The notes beneath the pieces were generated by a model. The model was given only the letters and a program-made list of their open reading frames with translations. It ran no database searches and had not been told where the DNA came from. From Auanema rhodensis (lineage: Eukaryota; Nematoda; Chromadorea; Rhabditida; Rhabditidae), in NCBI GenBank assembly GCA_964057225.1, contig OZ059897.1:12834001-12898000 (forward strand): a DNA stretch of 64,000 nt, given 5' to 3'. Shown piece after piece: positions 11,398 through 23,757 of this stretch (position 1 is the stretch's first letter; every line of letters starts with the position of its first letter). The position numbers were made by a program, and so were the translations under genes.

Positions 11398-13212
11398 TCA
11401 TCCAGAGTTTAAAGTCATATTCAATAAATTATTGTGTTCTTCAGCTTCTTCAACAATTTCTTCTATTGTGGGTACAATATCAAGAAGGAGTGAGAGCATC
11501 ATAATCATTCCAGAAAATGTCTGAAAATTGTAAAGACTAGGTCAGGATTTACTATTTGTTATTACCGCAAGTATGAGAGGTTTCGATAATACAGCGAAAC
11601 CCCAAATTGTAAGTCCCATATTCGGCTGTTCCATGTGTGAGCCCAGAACTGTTGCAATTTGATAAACCTTCAATATGTTTATAAGAAATCTATATAATTT
11701 GAAATTGTACATCTGCTCTATGAGGCTGCCATACTTTAAGATTCTGACAGAGGCAATTTTTTGAAGAATACATCTAAAAAATAAAAACTAATTTTCTTTT
11801 TCGCAGATTTAAAACTTCTTCATATAAACGAGCTGGAGCTAATGTTAAGCCCAGAAACCCATATACTGTAATCCCTAGAGAGGGCAGACCTTAATTAAAT
11901 AAAATTATAAACAATTCATTGGTAATTAACTTTGATTTTTTTTCACATTGAAATGATTTAATACCTAGTATTATGAGATCAACATAATCATCAACGCGAT
12001 GTGCCAGCATTATTAGAGATAAAAGTGTTGTTGGGATCATAGTAGCGATCATTGTGAAAGCATAAACCTATACAGATTACAATATATTTTTTTATTTATA
12101 TTAATTTTATAACTTACCCTAAACAAGTTATCTAATCTTCGTATTGCTTTCACAATTTCCGAATGTCTTGATATCAGTCGTAATAATTCTTCTTTAAGGA
12201 ATTGTTCATTGTCTCCATCTAGCTAAATATACATATTTACATTATTGTTTTTAAATATTTGATAACTTCACCATTGAAACTATATTGTTGAAGTATCGAA
12301 CTTCCAAATAAGCTCCATCAATTAATATGTTAAATAGAAACAACGATAAGTTCCAACAAACAAATAAATGAATGGTTGAATAACATTGAAGAAATCGCAG
12401 AATGGGGTTTTGGAAAAACTGAAAATATTTCTAAATGATTCAAATATTCTTATATCTGTATTACCACCTCATACTTGCTATGGATATCAAAAGGAGCTGG
12501 CCCGTAATGATAAATTCCAACTATCAACACGAGAGCAACATTTACAAGTCGAAAGATATATATTGATCCTTAAAAATCATCGTTTAAAAACAATTCTATA
12601 TTGACTTTTGAAACAAAATTCACATACTCTTAAGAATCACTACTCCATCCGCTATGCATTCTCCTTTTTGAGATTTTGAAACACTTGCAATATAACACCA
12701 AAGTTGACCATTTATTTGCCACCAGATAATGAATGTCTTTAATTTCAAACTTAATTAGAAGAATACAGCTTTATTACCATTGAAATAAGCGATTGTACGG
12801 TCCATAAAATTCCACATAGCATCGTAGATATCTCAATATCTACGTCTAATCCATCAGCTGAGACTACTTTCATTTCACAGTGAAACATCCAAGTTACTAA
12901 ACATTCTTCTTGACTTATAAATTGTAGTTAATTAAAGTACCTACTACTATCACAATTGTATTTACGATACCATTTAGTATCCATTGAATTCGTGATCCTG
13001 TAGGAGAAAACAGTAAACCACTGAACTTAGTTATCTGAAAAAGATTTCTATTGTCATACATGAAATTAACAAACCTGAATCAATTTCTTGAAATACGTTT
13101 CGATTTCATGATCCTTTCTAATTGATTCATCATCGTTTATTTGAATTTGTATTTGACATCTTTTAGAAGTGATACTAACAGAATGACTTTTGGGTCGAAT
13201 GAACGAAGTCAT
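11398..13212 (-). CDS. GUR-type (gustatory receptor-like) multipass receptor A
   Basis: Twelve exons close in phase for 429 residues: 13075-13212, 12941-13034, 12778-12908, 12628-12736, 12468-12568, 12272-12418, 12118-12222, 11965-12067, 11816-11889, 11711-11773, 11566-11667, 11398-11520. It is homologous exon by exon to receptor B at 13610-15406. Shared landmarks are the GAYLEVRYFNNIVS / TAYIEIRYFNEQIS segment, FLGLTLAPARLYEE, and the C-terminal MGLTIWGFAVLSKPLILATFS that resembles the last helices of nematode GUR/LITE-1/EGL-47 proteins. In that family members act as light, peroxide or neuromodulatory receptors; the function here is not inferable. The junction joining 12941 to 12908 uses a very short intron (32 nt) and is the least certain. 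Confidence 0.7.
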
Positions 13213-13609
13213 GTAAAGCTAAAAAATTGGTGAAAGCAGGCAAAATGAAGTATTTACGAATGGTTTTTGCGACAATTATTCGAAATTTTAATCATAATTT
13301 GACAATTTCTAAATGAGGAAAGAAAGGATAAGCAAACTTCATAAAGGAAGAGACAAGTAGACAACTGATCGAGAAATCTGAATATTCGATTTCCGGTAAG
13401 GAAGATGTGCCTAAGATGAGCTCTCCAATTACTATTTAAATTCCGCCTACACCTCACATTTAAAATCAGAATAGGGTACTCGCTGTAGAATCATGTGATT
13501 GCTTTATATAGCAGCCGTCTAACAAAGTATTAAAAAAAGACAATTTATTATCTTAAAAATATACAAACATTGCTATAGATTTCATTTAACATTACGATAA
13601 AAAATATTT

Positions 13610-15406
13610 TTATAACTTTGTAATGTTATGAGTATGTTGAAGTAGTGTTGGATTTGGGGATAATTCTATCAACAGTGATAAAACCATAGCCATAACCGAA
13701 AAAGTCTGAAAAGTAAAGAACAATTCAAATTGAAAACAGCACATTGGTTGAATAGTGTTTCATTAAAACTTGCCGCTAAAATGAATGGCCGGGAAACAAT
13801 TGCAAAGCCCCAAATCGTAATTCCCAAATCATATTGCTCCATATGTTGACATAGAGCAGTAGCTAGTTGATATATCTAGAAAAATTTTGATGACTTTCAA
13901 TATGGATATATCTAATTAGATAAGATACATCTTTTCTGTATGGGAGCCAAATTGAATGATTGTTGAATAAGCAAGATCTTGATCGATTGATTTCATCATG
14001 TAATCGTGCTGGGGCTAATGTTATTCCAAGAAAAGAATAAGCACAAAGAGCAATTGATGGCATGCAGAGTATAAGGTCTTTCAGACTGAAAGTATAAACA
14101 TTTATATTGGTTCAACTTTTCTATCTACCTGTGTATTCTCTGATTCATCATCATTAACGTGAATATTACTGACGGAATTATGATTAATAACATGATAAAA
14201 GCATAAAGCTTAAAGCAATTAGGTTATTATTGTTTGAATTTTCTTGAAACTTACTCGAAATATTCTATCCAATTCTCTGACCACACCAGTCAATCTTCCA
14301 TAAACTTCTAACTTTTTGATTAGATCTGTTTTGATTGTGTTGCTAGATCCATCTAACTAAAAAAAATAAATTAAAAGTTTTTCGTTAATTTATGTAGATC
14401 ATACATCGCTAATTTGTTCATTAAAGTACCGTATTTCAATATAAGCAGTATTTGTGTACATTATGTATAAAAACATGCTAATGTGCCATGTCAAATATGT
14501 ATAAAGAGTTACTAAAGTATTTAGTGGGCGTAGCTCCACAAAATAAAACATCTGAAAGTATACAAATTAATTTTATCGAAAATTATCTTTAATTCTTACG
14601 TGAGCTCTTTTCTCCACAAATTCAGAGTGCATTGTCTCTGTATAATATTTAAATTCAAAAAGACCGATTACAGCTATTTCGAGCCCAAGAATAACATAGA
14701 ACCAGAAAATATTTGCTATAATATCTTGTTAATGTTTTTCATATATCAAACTGTACATTTTATAATATAACTTCCGTGAGCAAGACCTGCTCCATGTTGG
14801 CATCCCATAACATGACGATTATAAGAATGAAGATGACCGAAAAACTGCCAATACACAAAGAAAGCCTAAAATAGAAAAATTGAAACATATTGAAAATGAA
14901 GTTTAGTTGAGATAATGCAACCGATAGAAGAAAAGAAAAGTTTTAAATGAAAAATAGTGAGAATCACGTAGTCGTATTGTATATGTGGAAAAGCTTATTA
15001 CCATTGATACAATTGCTTGGATTGCCCAGGCAATTATCATTAATTGAGACGCCATTTCATACGGAGTATGCTTTTCTTCGAAAGTTGTCTTGAGAGTGAA
15101 TATCAAGCTGTACGTAGCTTTAAACAATAGATCTCAGAATTTTATCCATTTGAACTTATAGCATACCAATTATAAACGTAAAAGAAAGTATACAAGCATT
15201 TAGGATCTTTCCCGCTGTCCAATGATCAGGAGTTAAAAAATTTGCTCGAATTGCAGAAGATACCTGGAATTTACCGTTTGAATAGCTCTACTGATTGTCA
15301 AAAAAAAACGAACTCTATAGACATGTCCAGTGTAATTTTCAAAATTGTCATGATAGTATACGACAGTATCTTTTTCGTCTGTTTTTGAACCCATCTCCAT
15401 CTCCAT
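13610..15406 (-). CDS. GUR-type (gustatory receptor-like) multipass receptor B
   Basis: Eleven exons close in phase for 399 residues: 15314-15406, 15167-15263, 15002-15117, 14772-14865, 14600-14715, 14405-14551, 14255-14356, 14129-14208, 13929-14085, 13774-13875, 13610-13705. Helices include ASQLMIIAWAIQAIVSM, NIFWFYVILGLEIAVIGLF, LYAFIMLLIIIPSVIFTLMM and LGITIWGFAIVSRPFILA. The C-terminal LAPARLHDEIN and WGFA blocks match the downstream receptor A, so the pair is a tandem duplication that kept its intron positions but diverged strongly in sequence. The last intron (13706-13773) starts with GC (GCG/GCAAGT) rather than GT; the alignment to receptor A fixes it there. The assignment to GUR/LITE-1/EGL-47 rests on the C-terminal motif. 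Confidence 0.72.
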
Positions 15407-16647
15407 TTTTCCTAAACGTTCACTTTTAAAAAATTAATAAAGAAATAAATTTTGATAAAGTGTGATAGATACAGAAGCGCTGTTTAGACTGATCGATCTA
15501 CATCATCCTCATTAATCACGATGATAGCTTAAGCAACTGTTCATTTACAAAATTTTTGTCTGTTCAAAAAGTGCATTAAAATTGAAAGAACATGTTTTAA
15601 ATTGAATGAAAAAACAAAGAGAAGTAATTTTTCGTAACATTCATAATTTCTAAATTAAGAAAGATATTGTAAAATGATGATACTTGAATAGAGAGATGAT
15701 TAAGCTTTTGCCTAAATAACTTTATGAATATTTATATTTTCCTATTGACATTTGAAAAAATAAAGATGGATTATACGCTTTTCTTGAATAAGGTTCCACC
15801 TTTGTTCATCCAGTTTTAATTTTAATTAAAAAGTGAAACTTTACTTACTTATGAAGGATAAACGAGACATCAATAGGTTGCCGGAAGTATGTGGACATCG
15901 AAAAAGATCCAGCAAATAGCTTGTATAATCCTATATCCAATTATACTAATTATATGAAAGCTTTCTGTTCATAGTCAAAAAAAAATTTGGTCTTATAAAA
16001 TGAATTTAGATATTGCGAATTCATTTGATCTGATTTCTACTTTCTAAAAATTAAAATATTGCTCTGGTACCCATCATATTATAATTCTCAAAAACTAGTA
16101 TTGCATTCCATTGTGTCTAGACTTCATATAAATCTTGAATAATACTCAAATATTTTTAGTAAAAATGCCTTATATATAGGCAATATTTAAGCTACATGCA
16201 AATGTATGTAAGGTGCAATCGTCCTTAGGATGGCACATCTACACCAATCCATTGTCGAAAATCTTTGTTTGTAGAATGAAAGACATTCCTTGACGTCATC
16301 TAAATGTGAGCATGAGATGGATATTAGAAATCCAAATCATTGTAAACTCGTAAACCAAACGTATTAGGAAACATATCAAGAAGAGCAGAAGTCAAAATCC
16401 ATTTGGAAGATCGTAGGCTATAACATTGGCTTTGACGTCGAATTCAAGCTTTCTTTCTCGTCCTTCTTCCATCCACCCCCACTTCCATACAAACAATCTC
16501 GATTGTTTCTATCTGAAACCGACTCTTTCTCCATTTATTATCGAAATCTCATATTATTTTTCAACCCTTGCAGATATTATTAGTCAGTCCTGCTTCTGCC
16601 ACTGCTTCATCTATTTGTTTTACTCAGATATAGTGGTTTTCTTCAAG
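15407..16647. other. Divergent intergenic region between GUR B and the Srv/Srg-like gene
   Basis: About 1.2 kb shared by two divergently transcribed receptor genes, so promoter elements of both should lie here. A + strand frame runs in phase into the following gene from 16426, but has no transmembrane or signal character and is probably 5' leader. No tRNA or repeat was seen. Confidence 0.45.
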
Positions 16648-17979
16648 ATGTGGTGGACTATACTATTTCAATTATGTTATGATATTCCTCTAATGATAGT
16701 ATATTTGATATCAGCATTTATCATGATGGCTAAAAGAAGTCAGTATAAGAGTTCGTTCTTTTCCCTATTCTTGTCAGCAGCACCAGGCGTATGTTTTTAC
16801 TAATTATTTCTCTTAGTTTTAAATGAATGTGGAATAAAAGAACCAAACTGGGACATTTTTCAGAACTTCATTATAACCATTAATAGCTTTGCTGCTGTTC
16901 GTATACCTGCTCAAGTTAGTAAAGAAAATATCTTAGCTCCCATTTACAGGGATTTATCAGCGCCTGTAACACCTCTAGTAAGATAGATCAAGCCTAAGCA
17001 CTATTTGATTGATCTTATTTCAGTTTTTATTCTTTACATTTCAATTACTATTCACTTATCAACTTCATATGTTCATGATGGCCCTGAATAGATTGTCAGC
17101 TATATTTGAACCTATAAGATACGAAAATGTACGTTTCGCTGGAATTTAAATTCAATTAAATAAGAAAATGAAAAAAAAGCAATGAATCGTTAATGATGTG
17201 TGTATTTCAATATTATATTTTAGATATGGTCTTATGTAGTTTTACCCACTTCATTAGCATCTTATGTTCTTCCTTTGATTGTAACATATCCTTTGTTACT
17301 TAAAGACTCGAAGTTTCTATACATTCATAATGTTCAAGGATATTATCTTCGTTTCACAGGAGCGGTAAGTTTCAAATATATATATATATATATCTTTTTT
17401 TGAGTCTTCAAATGAAGAAAATGTTCTTTCACTTTAAATTATTTTTAGGATATTCAGCCTATTTTCTCGGCTTTAATTCGTTTCATGTTACTCATAACTG
17501 CATTTACACTTATTGTTAACCTACTATCTATGTATCTTTTCATCAAAAGAAAATCCAGGAATAGGGCAGAAAATGCTCTATTGTTCACTAGCATCGCTCA
17601 TTTTATCATTCAAAGTGCAATTGCTATCTTTACGGTAAATTTAATTTTAACGCTTTTGAATAAAAGCTTCTTCCTTAGACGGCATTTGCATTTGCTTCGA
17701 GAGATCGAGATCGATGCTCTTGGATAAGTCGTTTTGCAATGGTAGGATATCCCTACATTTCTGATATAGCAACACTATCCAGCCCTCTTTTTTTGATTGC
17801 TTTCAGTAGACAATTAAGGTAAATAAAACAGAGTTCAATGAATATATTAACTAATTGTAATTCATAGGACGGATGTGATTGATTTACTCAGAGGAAGATT
17901 CAGTAGACGAGGCCCGCTAGTAAGACAATTGAGCCGAAAATCCATGAAAAACACCGTATCAACTTCAGCATCTGTATAA
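16648..17979 (+). CDS. Serpentine chemoreceptor, Srv/Srg-like
   Basis: Seven exons close in phase for 312 residues: 16648-16788, 16864-16977, 17024-17128, 17224-17364, 17449-17634, 17679-17818, 17868-17979. Seven hydrophobic segments are seen. TM3 ends in LHMFMMALNRLSAIFEPIRY, the NR-x-x-A-x-F-x-P-x-x-Y motif typical of Srv/Srg-superfamily receptors, and the next exon begins IWSYV. TM5-6 are separated by IKRKSRNRAENALLF, and the tail is basic (RGRFSRRGPLVRQLSRKS). It is a G-protein-coupled receptor expected in chemosensory neurons, with unknown ligand. The start codon at 16648 gives a short extracellular N-terminus, as usual for the family; an in-frame upstream ATG at 16426 was not chosen. 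Confidence 0.78.
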
Positions 17980-18647
17980 TATAATTCCTTTTCAACTTGT
18001 TAAAACTATAATAAATATATCATTCAATCATTTAGGATAATTTGATTGCCTCAAAGTTATCATGTTACCATTTTAATGTATTAAAAATTGTAATTGTTCT
18101 GAATTTGGTTTTTTGATGCGGGATTACTGTTTCTCTTTTTTGTTTATACCACAATTTCGGAGCAATGTCTTATATGAAGTAGTAAATTAATATATTATAT
18201 TTACGAAAGATACAAATCGTTAATTCTTATAAAAATGTTTAGTTCAATTTTAAATATAAATATATTAACACTGTATTTGTAATTTTATCTTCACGTTGCT
18301 ACAGAATAAAAACATACTCTAAACATATTTCTAAAACAAAATATAAACTTTTAACCATATTTCATTTACCCTTTCGGCATTCGATTATCAAGCTAATTTT
18401 TTTAACATGTTGAATTCCAACAAAAAAAAGAAAGTGTTTCAATGAAATTTAAAAACTGTTCATTGATGGACATTGAGTAAACGGGTGAAGTTTGAGTTTT
18501 TTTTTTTCTCATACGTAAGTTCGCGTTAAGCTATGTCATTACTTTCAAGCTTAAAGGAATACCATTTTTTGTCTTCAAACATAAATTTTATCTTTCAAAT
18601 TCAACTTAAAAGTTATTAAAGCATGAAAGTATTTTCAGACTTAGATT
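17980..18647. other. Intergenic, nothing recognised
   Basis: AT-rich region between the receptor and SCO1. It should hold the receptor's 3' UTR and the promoter of the SCO1/TFIIF alpha pair. Confidence 0.45.
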
Positions 18648-19869
18648 ATGAAGGTAGCTCACTTGATAAGAACGGCTTCACGACTTCCTGTTTTTCGTTC
18701 ACAGTGCAATGTCTGCATTTCTTATAGATTTTGTTCATCGAAGTAAGTTCCTTTCATGTATTCTGAATTAAGATTTTTTATGAAGAAACACGCAAACACC
18801 TAAAGATGACTTGGAGAAAGAATTAGATAAAATTAGTCAGAAATTGAAGGAAGATTTTGATGGAACTGTTGGCAAAGACACAGTTGATAAAACCTTCATG
18901 AATTTCAAAAACATGAATGAGGTATATATATCTTAAAAGTATTTGCTGATAGATTTATAGAGACAAGCTTACAAAAGAAGTCACATATTTAATTGGAAAA
19001 TTGCCGTTTCAACATTGGTAATAGGTGGGAGTTGCTTACTAGCATTACTGTATATTAGAAAAATTGTATGTTATAGCGGTAAATTTATTTTGTACTTGTA
19101 AAATATTTTATTTCAGCGTTTGGATGAAAGAGAGAAACAACGTAAATTGACTGCTGGAAAAGCTCGTATTGGTGGCGAATGGGAGCTAATGAACACTAAA
19201 GGTAATGGATAAATTTCTAATGCATTGTTAAAATTAAACCCATTTAAAGGTGAGCTGGAAGGCTCTGAGCAATTGAGAGGCAATTGGGTTCTTATGTATT
19301 TCGGATTTACTCATTGCCCTGACATTTGTCCTGATGAAATAGAAAAAATGATTAAGGTTTTTTGGGACTTATTTAAGAATTCTTAGTTTTGTGCTTAGGT
19401 TGTTAGTCTTCTGAAGGAAGATAAGGATGCTATTCCTGTGGTTCCTGTCTTCATCTCCGTAGATCCTACTCGTGACACTATGAAACGAGTAAAAGAATAT
19501 TGTGCAGAATTTTCTCCTGATCTCCAAGGTTATACAGGAGATGTTGAGCAGGTTAGTTTTCTTATATTTTCAAGGCTAAGGAGTTCTATAATAGGTTAAC
19601 AAAGTTGCTAAAACTTTCCGGGTTTATCACAGTCAAGGACCAAAAACAACTCCTGATGACTACATCGTTGACCACACTGTTATAATGTATTTGATCGATC
19701 CTGATGGCAATTTCCATGATTATTACGGGCAGAATAGGTGATTATTCGCTATGAAAACTTATAATGTTAAAAAAAACGTTTTAGAACCGCTGAGGAGATT
19801 GCCAATGTTGTTAAAATCAAAGTCCTCAAACATCGCCTTCAAGAGAAAAAAGGAATATTTAATTTTTAA
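18648..19869 (+). CDS. sco-1: SCO1-type mitochondrial copper chaperone
   Basis: Delivers copper to the CuA site of cytochrome c oxidase in the mitochondrial inner membrane. Eight exons: 18648-18742, 18786-18921, 18961-19065, 19117-19201, 19250-19356, 19399-19551, 19595-19737, 19785-19869; 302 residues. The first exon is a basic, Arg/Ser-rich targeting peptide, one transmembrane helix follows ([20 protein letters not shown]), then the thioredoxin fold with the copper-binding CPDIC in [15 protein letters not shown] and the third ligand histidine in [17 protein letters not shown]. The [12 protein letters not shown] strand is also typical. An acidic/lysine-rich linker before the membrane helix is an extra relative to the human protein. 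TFIIF alpha starts 223 bp downstream on the same strand, which suggests co-transcription. Confidence 0.95.
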
Positions 19870-20092
19870 CTTTTAACTTTCAACTTTTATAATAGATATT
19901 AGAAGTAGGTTCCTTGTTATTTGTTATTTTTCATAGCTAGTTATGTTAGATAATATATCAATATCGGGTTTATTGTTGAGCTAATAATGTTTTACATCGC
20001 ATTCTAAACTTTTTTTTTCAATTTTTCAAACGTACGATCCGTTCATATATTTTTTTTCTTTTTAATTGTTTTATAATAATATTTTTTTAAGT

Positions 20093-22416
20093 ATGTCTGG
20101 TGGGCCAGTGCAAGAACTTGTAGTAAGAGTACCGAGGTAAAGTAAACATTTGTTTCTTTCATAGTATATATGTATGTTGAGAACAATTTGAAAAATTAAT
20201 TTTAATAAAATATTTCATCTTGTAATCTCGAAAATTATATAACATGTTTAAGGAAGAGTGATATTCGTCGATTTTCAATTTTAAAGTTTAATAATGCTGA
20301 TAATGTTGACCCCTCTGAGTAAGTTCCAAATTTGAATAAAGTTTATAATATTTTTTATTTAGATTTCGAGCTGAATCGGAAGTTCGACTGGAAAGAGAAG
20401 ATAACAGACATGTTGTGATGAGCACTCAAACTGTCCAGGTAAGTCATTCAAGTAGTAGCAATTATATGATTTAATTTTAGGAATATGGTGAAGGGTCAGA
20501 ATATGGTAAAGCTGCTAGAGAAGAAGCCAGAAGAAAAAAATATGGTCGACAATCGAGAACATATCATCTTGATAATCAGCCCTGGAATCTTACTTTTATC
20601 GATGGAGGTATTTCACTGAAACAGTACTCCTATGATGAATGATGAATATTGCAGATAACAAAGAACGCCAAATGAGAAGTATTCGTGAAGGAGACGGTCA
20701 TTCTGACAATTGGATATTTGTGAAAGAAGGCGATTCCTTTATGGCTTATAAAGTTAGTATTACATCTAAAACCTAAGTCAAAGTTTCTTTAAGGTAGATG
20801 ATATGCATAGATTTATACCAGCTATCACTCACAAGACTTTAGATATTGACCAAGCTGAAGAAAAATTCTCTCAGTAAATTTGATTTAATTCTTTATTTAC
20901 TAAAATTGTACGAGTTCAGGCGTAATCGAGTTATGAATCAATTTGCCTTAAAAGCTCAAATTATGAACCAACTTGCTAAGCCCGAAGAGGACGGTGAACA
21001 GATGGAAACAAAATCACGATCTCTAGTATACCTTTATTAAAATTTTAAAATTTGTTTTTCTATTTCAGAAAATTAAAGATGAGCATAGCTCATCTGATTC
21101 TGATAACAATGTTGAAGACGAAGAAGAGAGTTCTAAGGCAAAACAAAAAAAGAAGACAGTATGATATGCTTTATAATTTTCTAACTAGGACATTGCTATT
21201 CCAGGCTAAAAAACCAGTTAAAGACAAACGACAACGTGTTGAAAATTCTGACGAAGTTGCTAGTAAATAATAATTTTCTTGAATAACTAAGGATTTGGAA
21301 TATTTCAGAATACGAGTCATCTGATGGTGAAGACGAAGGTAGAGAATATGATTACATGTCAGACAGTGGGTCAGATTCTGAGTACGTTTTTAATTTTTCT
21401 TTCTACTTTGATATGCTTTTACAAGATCCTGAACATCTCTGAGGTTTGATTTATCTGCTAAGTGTTCTTTATTCCCGTAGAATTCACAGCTGAATTTTTG
21501 ACCTTCTTGCACAACTTTTCCTGAATGTTTAACATTAACCTGAACTTTGATTGAGATACCTATAGTACACAGCCCGACGTAGTTCCATGATCCCAATAGT
21601 GCTAGGTGACTTGCAGCTATAGGACTTCCATGAGAAACGATAAGGATATTTCCTTCATTTCGGTTATAATTAATTGTTTAATTATCAATACGAACCAGTT
21701 GGAAATTTTTCAATTATCTTTCTAAGAGTGCTCTCGATTCTTGGAGCACATCCAACGTCGCCCCCGTATTCTTGTGGAAGTGTAGAGAGTATTGGAGAAT
21801 ATGTAGTATCCACTTCTTTATTTATTTCTCTGAAGAAGAAATTTATAGGTTTACATTATGAATAACTGGGTAACTTACAAAATTTCTTCCATACTAGGGC
21901 TTCCCGGTGGATCATTACAAGCATTCAATGATTCACCCAACCCTGGTTCGATGAAAATTTTTGGTTTGTTCTTAAATTAAATAGTTTTGATAATAACATT
22001 GATGAAATTTATACCTTTTGTTTATGAAATATTCCTGTTATTGTTTCAACACATCTAGTGAATGGCGAACATAAGGCGTATGTAATATCCTCATTACTTA
22101 ATCGTGAACCCACTTCGGAAGCTTGAATATGACCGCGTTCACTACAAATGACGTTTAGCCGTTCAAAAATATACTGGCAAGCTTACCTCAAGGGCGGATC
22201 ATCCCATCTCTTCGCTGTTTTTATCCAATCTGGGTTGATGTTATCAATTCTTTCTCCATGTCGTACAAACCAGATAACTCTTTTGGTCACCATCACTTTT
22301 TTGTGTCTGAAATATTAGAAAAAGTGTAAAACAGAAAGATGATCTGAATGTTCAAAGAATCATTCAGTGCAATCGATATACTCTCGACAGCATACTTAGC
22401 ATTGGAAATATAGTAC

Positions 22417-22463
<47 letters not shown>

Positions 22464-23757
22464 ATATATATATATATATATATGTATATAACAAAATAAG
22501 AAACAATTTAACCTTAAAAATATTGCTTAAAATTTGAGAGCAGTGTTTGCTAATCACTCAGCTGGCAAGAAAAGAATTGACAACTCGTGTCTCTCAATTG
22601 TGTGTTAAAGATATGAGAAGTGCAGATCACTTCTGGAAATTTTTTAAAGATTACAACGATAAAAAAAAAGCACATGACAATATTGTTGCAAATCATTTGC
22701 AACCTTGTTGTTGACAAAAAAAAAGAAAAAGCAACCATAACAACTACTCTGTTTTTGTTTTCTTTTTCCTACGCTAGGCTTTCCCAAATTCCATTTTTTT
22801 GTTAAAAATATCGCAACTAACATTTATAAGATAAAAAATTGAAATTATTCTACAACATTGCTTGTTTTATTCGTAAAAACTATGTCTGATATGATTGTTC
22901 AGATTATTGATTTTTTCCCCTTCTAATCAGAAGCTTTATTTCAGTCGTGATGCTGTTCCTTTGGAAGAGAAAATTGAAAAGGAATTGGTTGGTGTTGGGG
23001 ATGAATCAGGTTTGAAAAAAATGATTGGTTCGGATGATGAAACTGATAGTGAGGATGAAGATTTTAGTTAGTTACTATACTCTATATGAAACTTTACAAT
23101 TTATTTAGCTAAGAAACTGTTGAATCGTCAGGAAGAGAAGAAAAAGAGTGTTTTAGATATTGAGGAGAGAGGTTTTTCATTCAATTTCTTTTACATTTTC
23201 ATAGAGTTCGATGTTTTCCAGATTCTTCAGGAAGTGACTCTGACGCTGATCCGGATAAAGAGAAAATTGACCACGTTGTTTTCATTCCAGTATGTTTGTG
23301 CTCGTATAGTGTTTTTTTGCATTTTTAACATTTAGTCTGATGAGCCTATGGAAGAGGGTACTTCGTCAACTTCTAAAAAACGTCCTGCTGCTCCCGAAAC
23401 AGGAGGGGAAGCTAAGAAAGTGAAGACAGAATCTAAGTAGTCTTGAAATCATTAGGCGATTTTTAATATTTCTTTTCAGTGTACCTGATGGTTTGAATGA
23501 GGAAACTGTTCGTAAGTACCTCCGTAGAAAGCCTCATACAACTAAGGAATTACTCACCAAAGTAAAAGCTAAATGTGGAGATATGTCTAAGTCAGAAATC
23601 GTCACGAAGCTGGCGGCTATTTTGAGGGTCTGCACTAATCATCTTTTACGTTTTAATATGTTTTTTGTATTTTAAGGCTATTGAACCACATCAATTCAAA
23701 CAAAAACAAGGTAAAAAGGATGTTCTTTTCTTCTCGTTGACAAACAACATGGCTTAA
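20093..23757 (+). CDS. Transcription factor IIF subunit alpha (RAP74)
   Basis: Partner of TFIIF beta in the RNA polymerase II preinitiation complex; acts in the nucleus. Sixteen exons close in phase for 466 residues: 20093-20136, 20253-20318, 20363-20438, 20481-20607, 20655-20752, 20794-20873, 20920-21025, 21069-21158, 21205-21262, 21309-21381, 22945-23066, 23109-23171, 23222-23289, 23336-23436, 23480-23627, 23677-23757. The N-terminal dimerisation barrel is recognisable by EYGEGSEYGKAAREEARRKK and DNQPWNLTFIDG. The middle is acidic and serine/lysine-rich, as in all RAP74 proteins. The C-terminal winged helix shows LNEETVRKYLRRKPHTTKEL and DVLFFSLTNN, used to bind the CTD phosphatase FCP1. 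Intron 21382-22944 is about 1.56 kb and holds another gene on the opposite strand; all other introns are under 120 nt. Confidence 0.93.
21390..22293 (-). CDS. Histidine-phosphatase superfamily protein, nested antisense in TFIIF alpha
   Basis: Exons 22187-22293, 22015-22141, 21879-21970, 21696-21829 and 21390-21652 close in phase for about 240 residues. The N-terminal IWFVRHGERIDN carries the RHGE catalytic motif, LCSPFTRCVETITGIFH the conserved arginine region, and LIVSHGSP the second catalytic histidine, so the phosphoglycerate mutase-like active site is complete. The closest known architecture is the phosphatase domain of UBASH3/STS-type proteins, but no UBA or SH3 part is seen. The substrate is unknown. 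A splice acceptor just upstream of the chosen ATG (about 22307) suggests a further 5' exon, perhaps non-coding. The stop codon lies 8 bases from the donor of TFIIF alpha exon 10, so the 3' UTR must overlap that exon antisense. Confidence 0.82.
22420..22490. repeat. TC/TA microsatellite
   Basis: About 21 TC units followed by about 10 TA units, inside the large TFIIF alpha intron and just upstream of the nested phosphatase gene. Likely polymorphic in length. It could influence the nested promoter, but that is inference. Confidence 0.9.

Noticed and set aside
16426-16647. N-terminal extension of the Srv/Srg-like receptor from an upstream in-frame ATG
   Set aside because: Family members begin just before TM1. 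The extension is not hydrophobic in the right place and looks like 5' leader.
22550-22805. Overlapping open frames on both strands beside the microsatellite
   Set aside because: Short, A/T-run-rich, and inside the TFIIF alpha intron upstream of the nested gene; no splice context.
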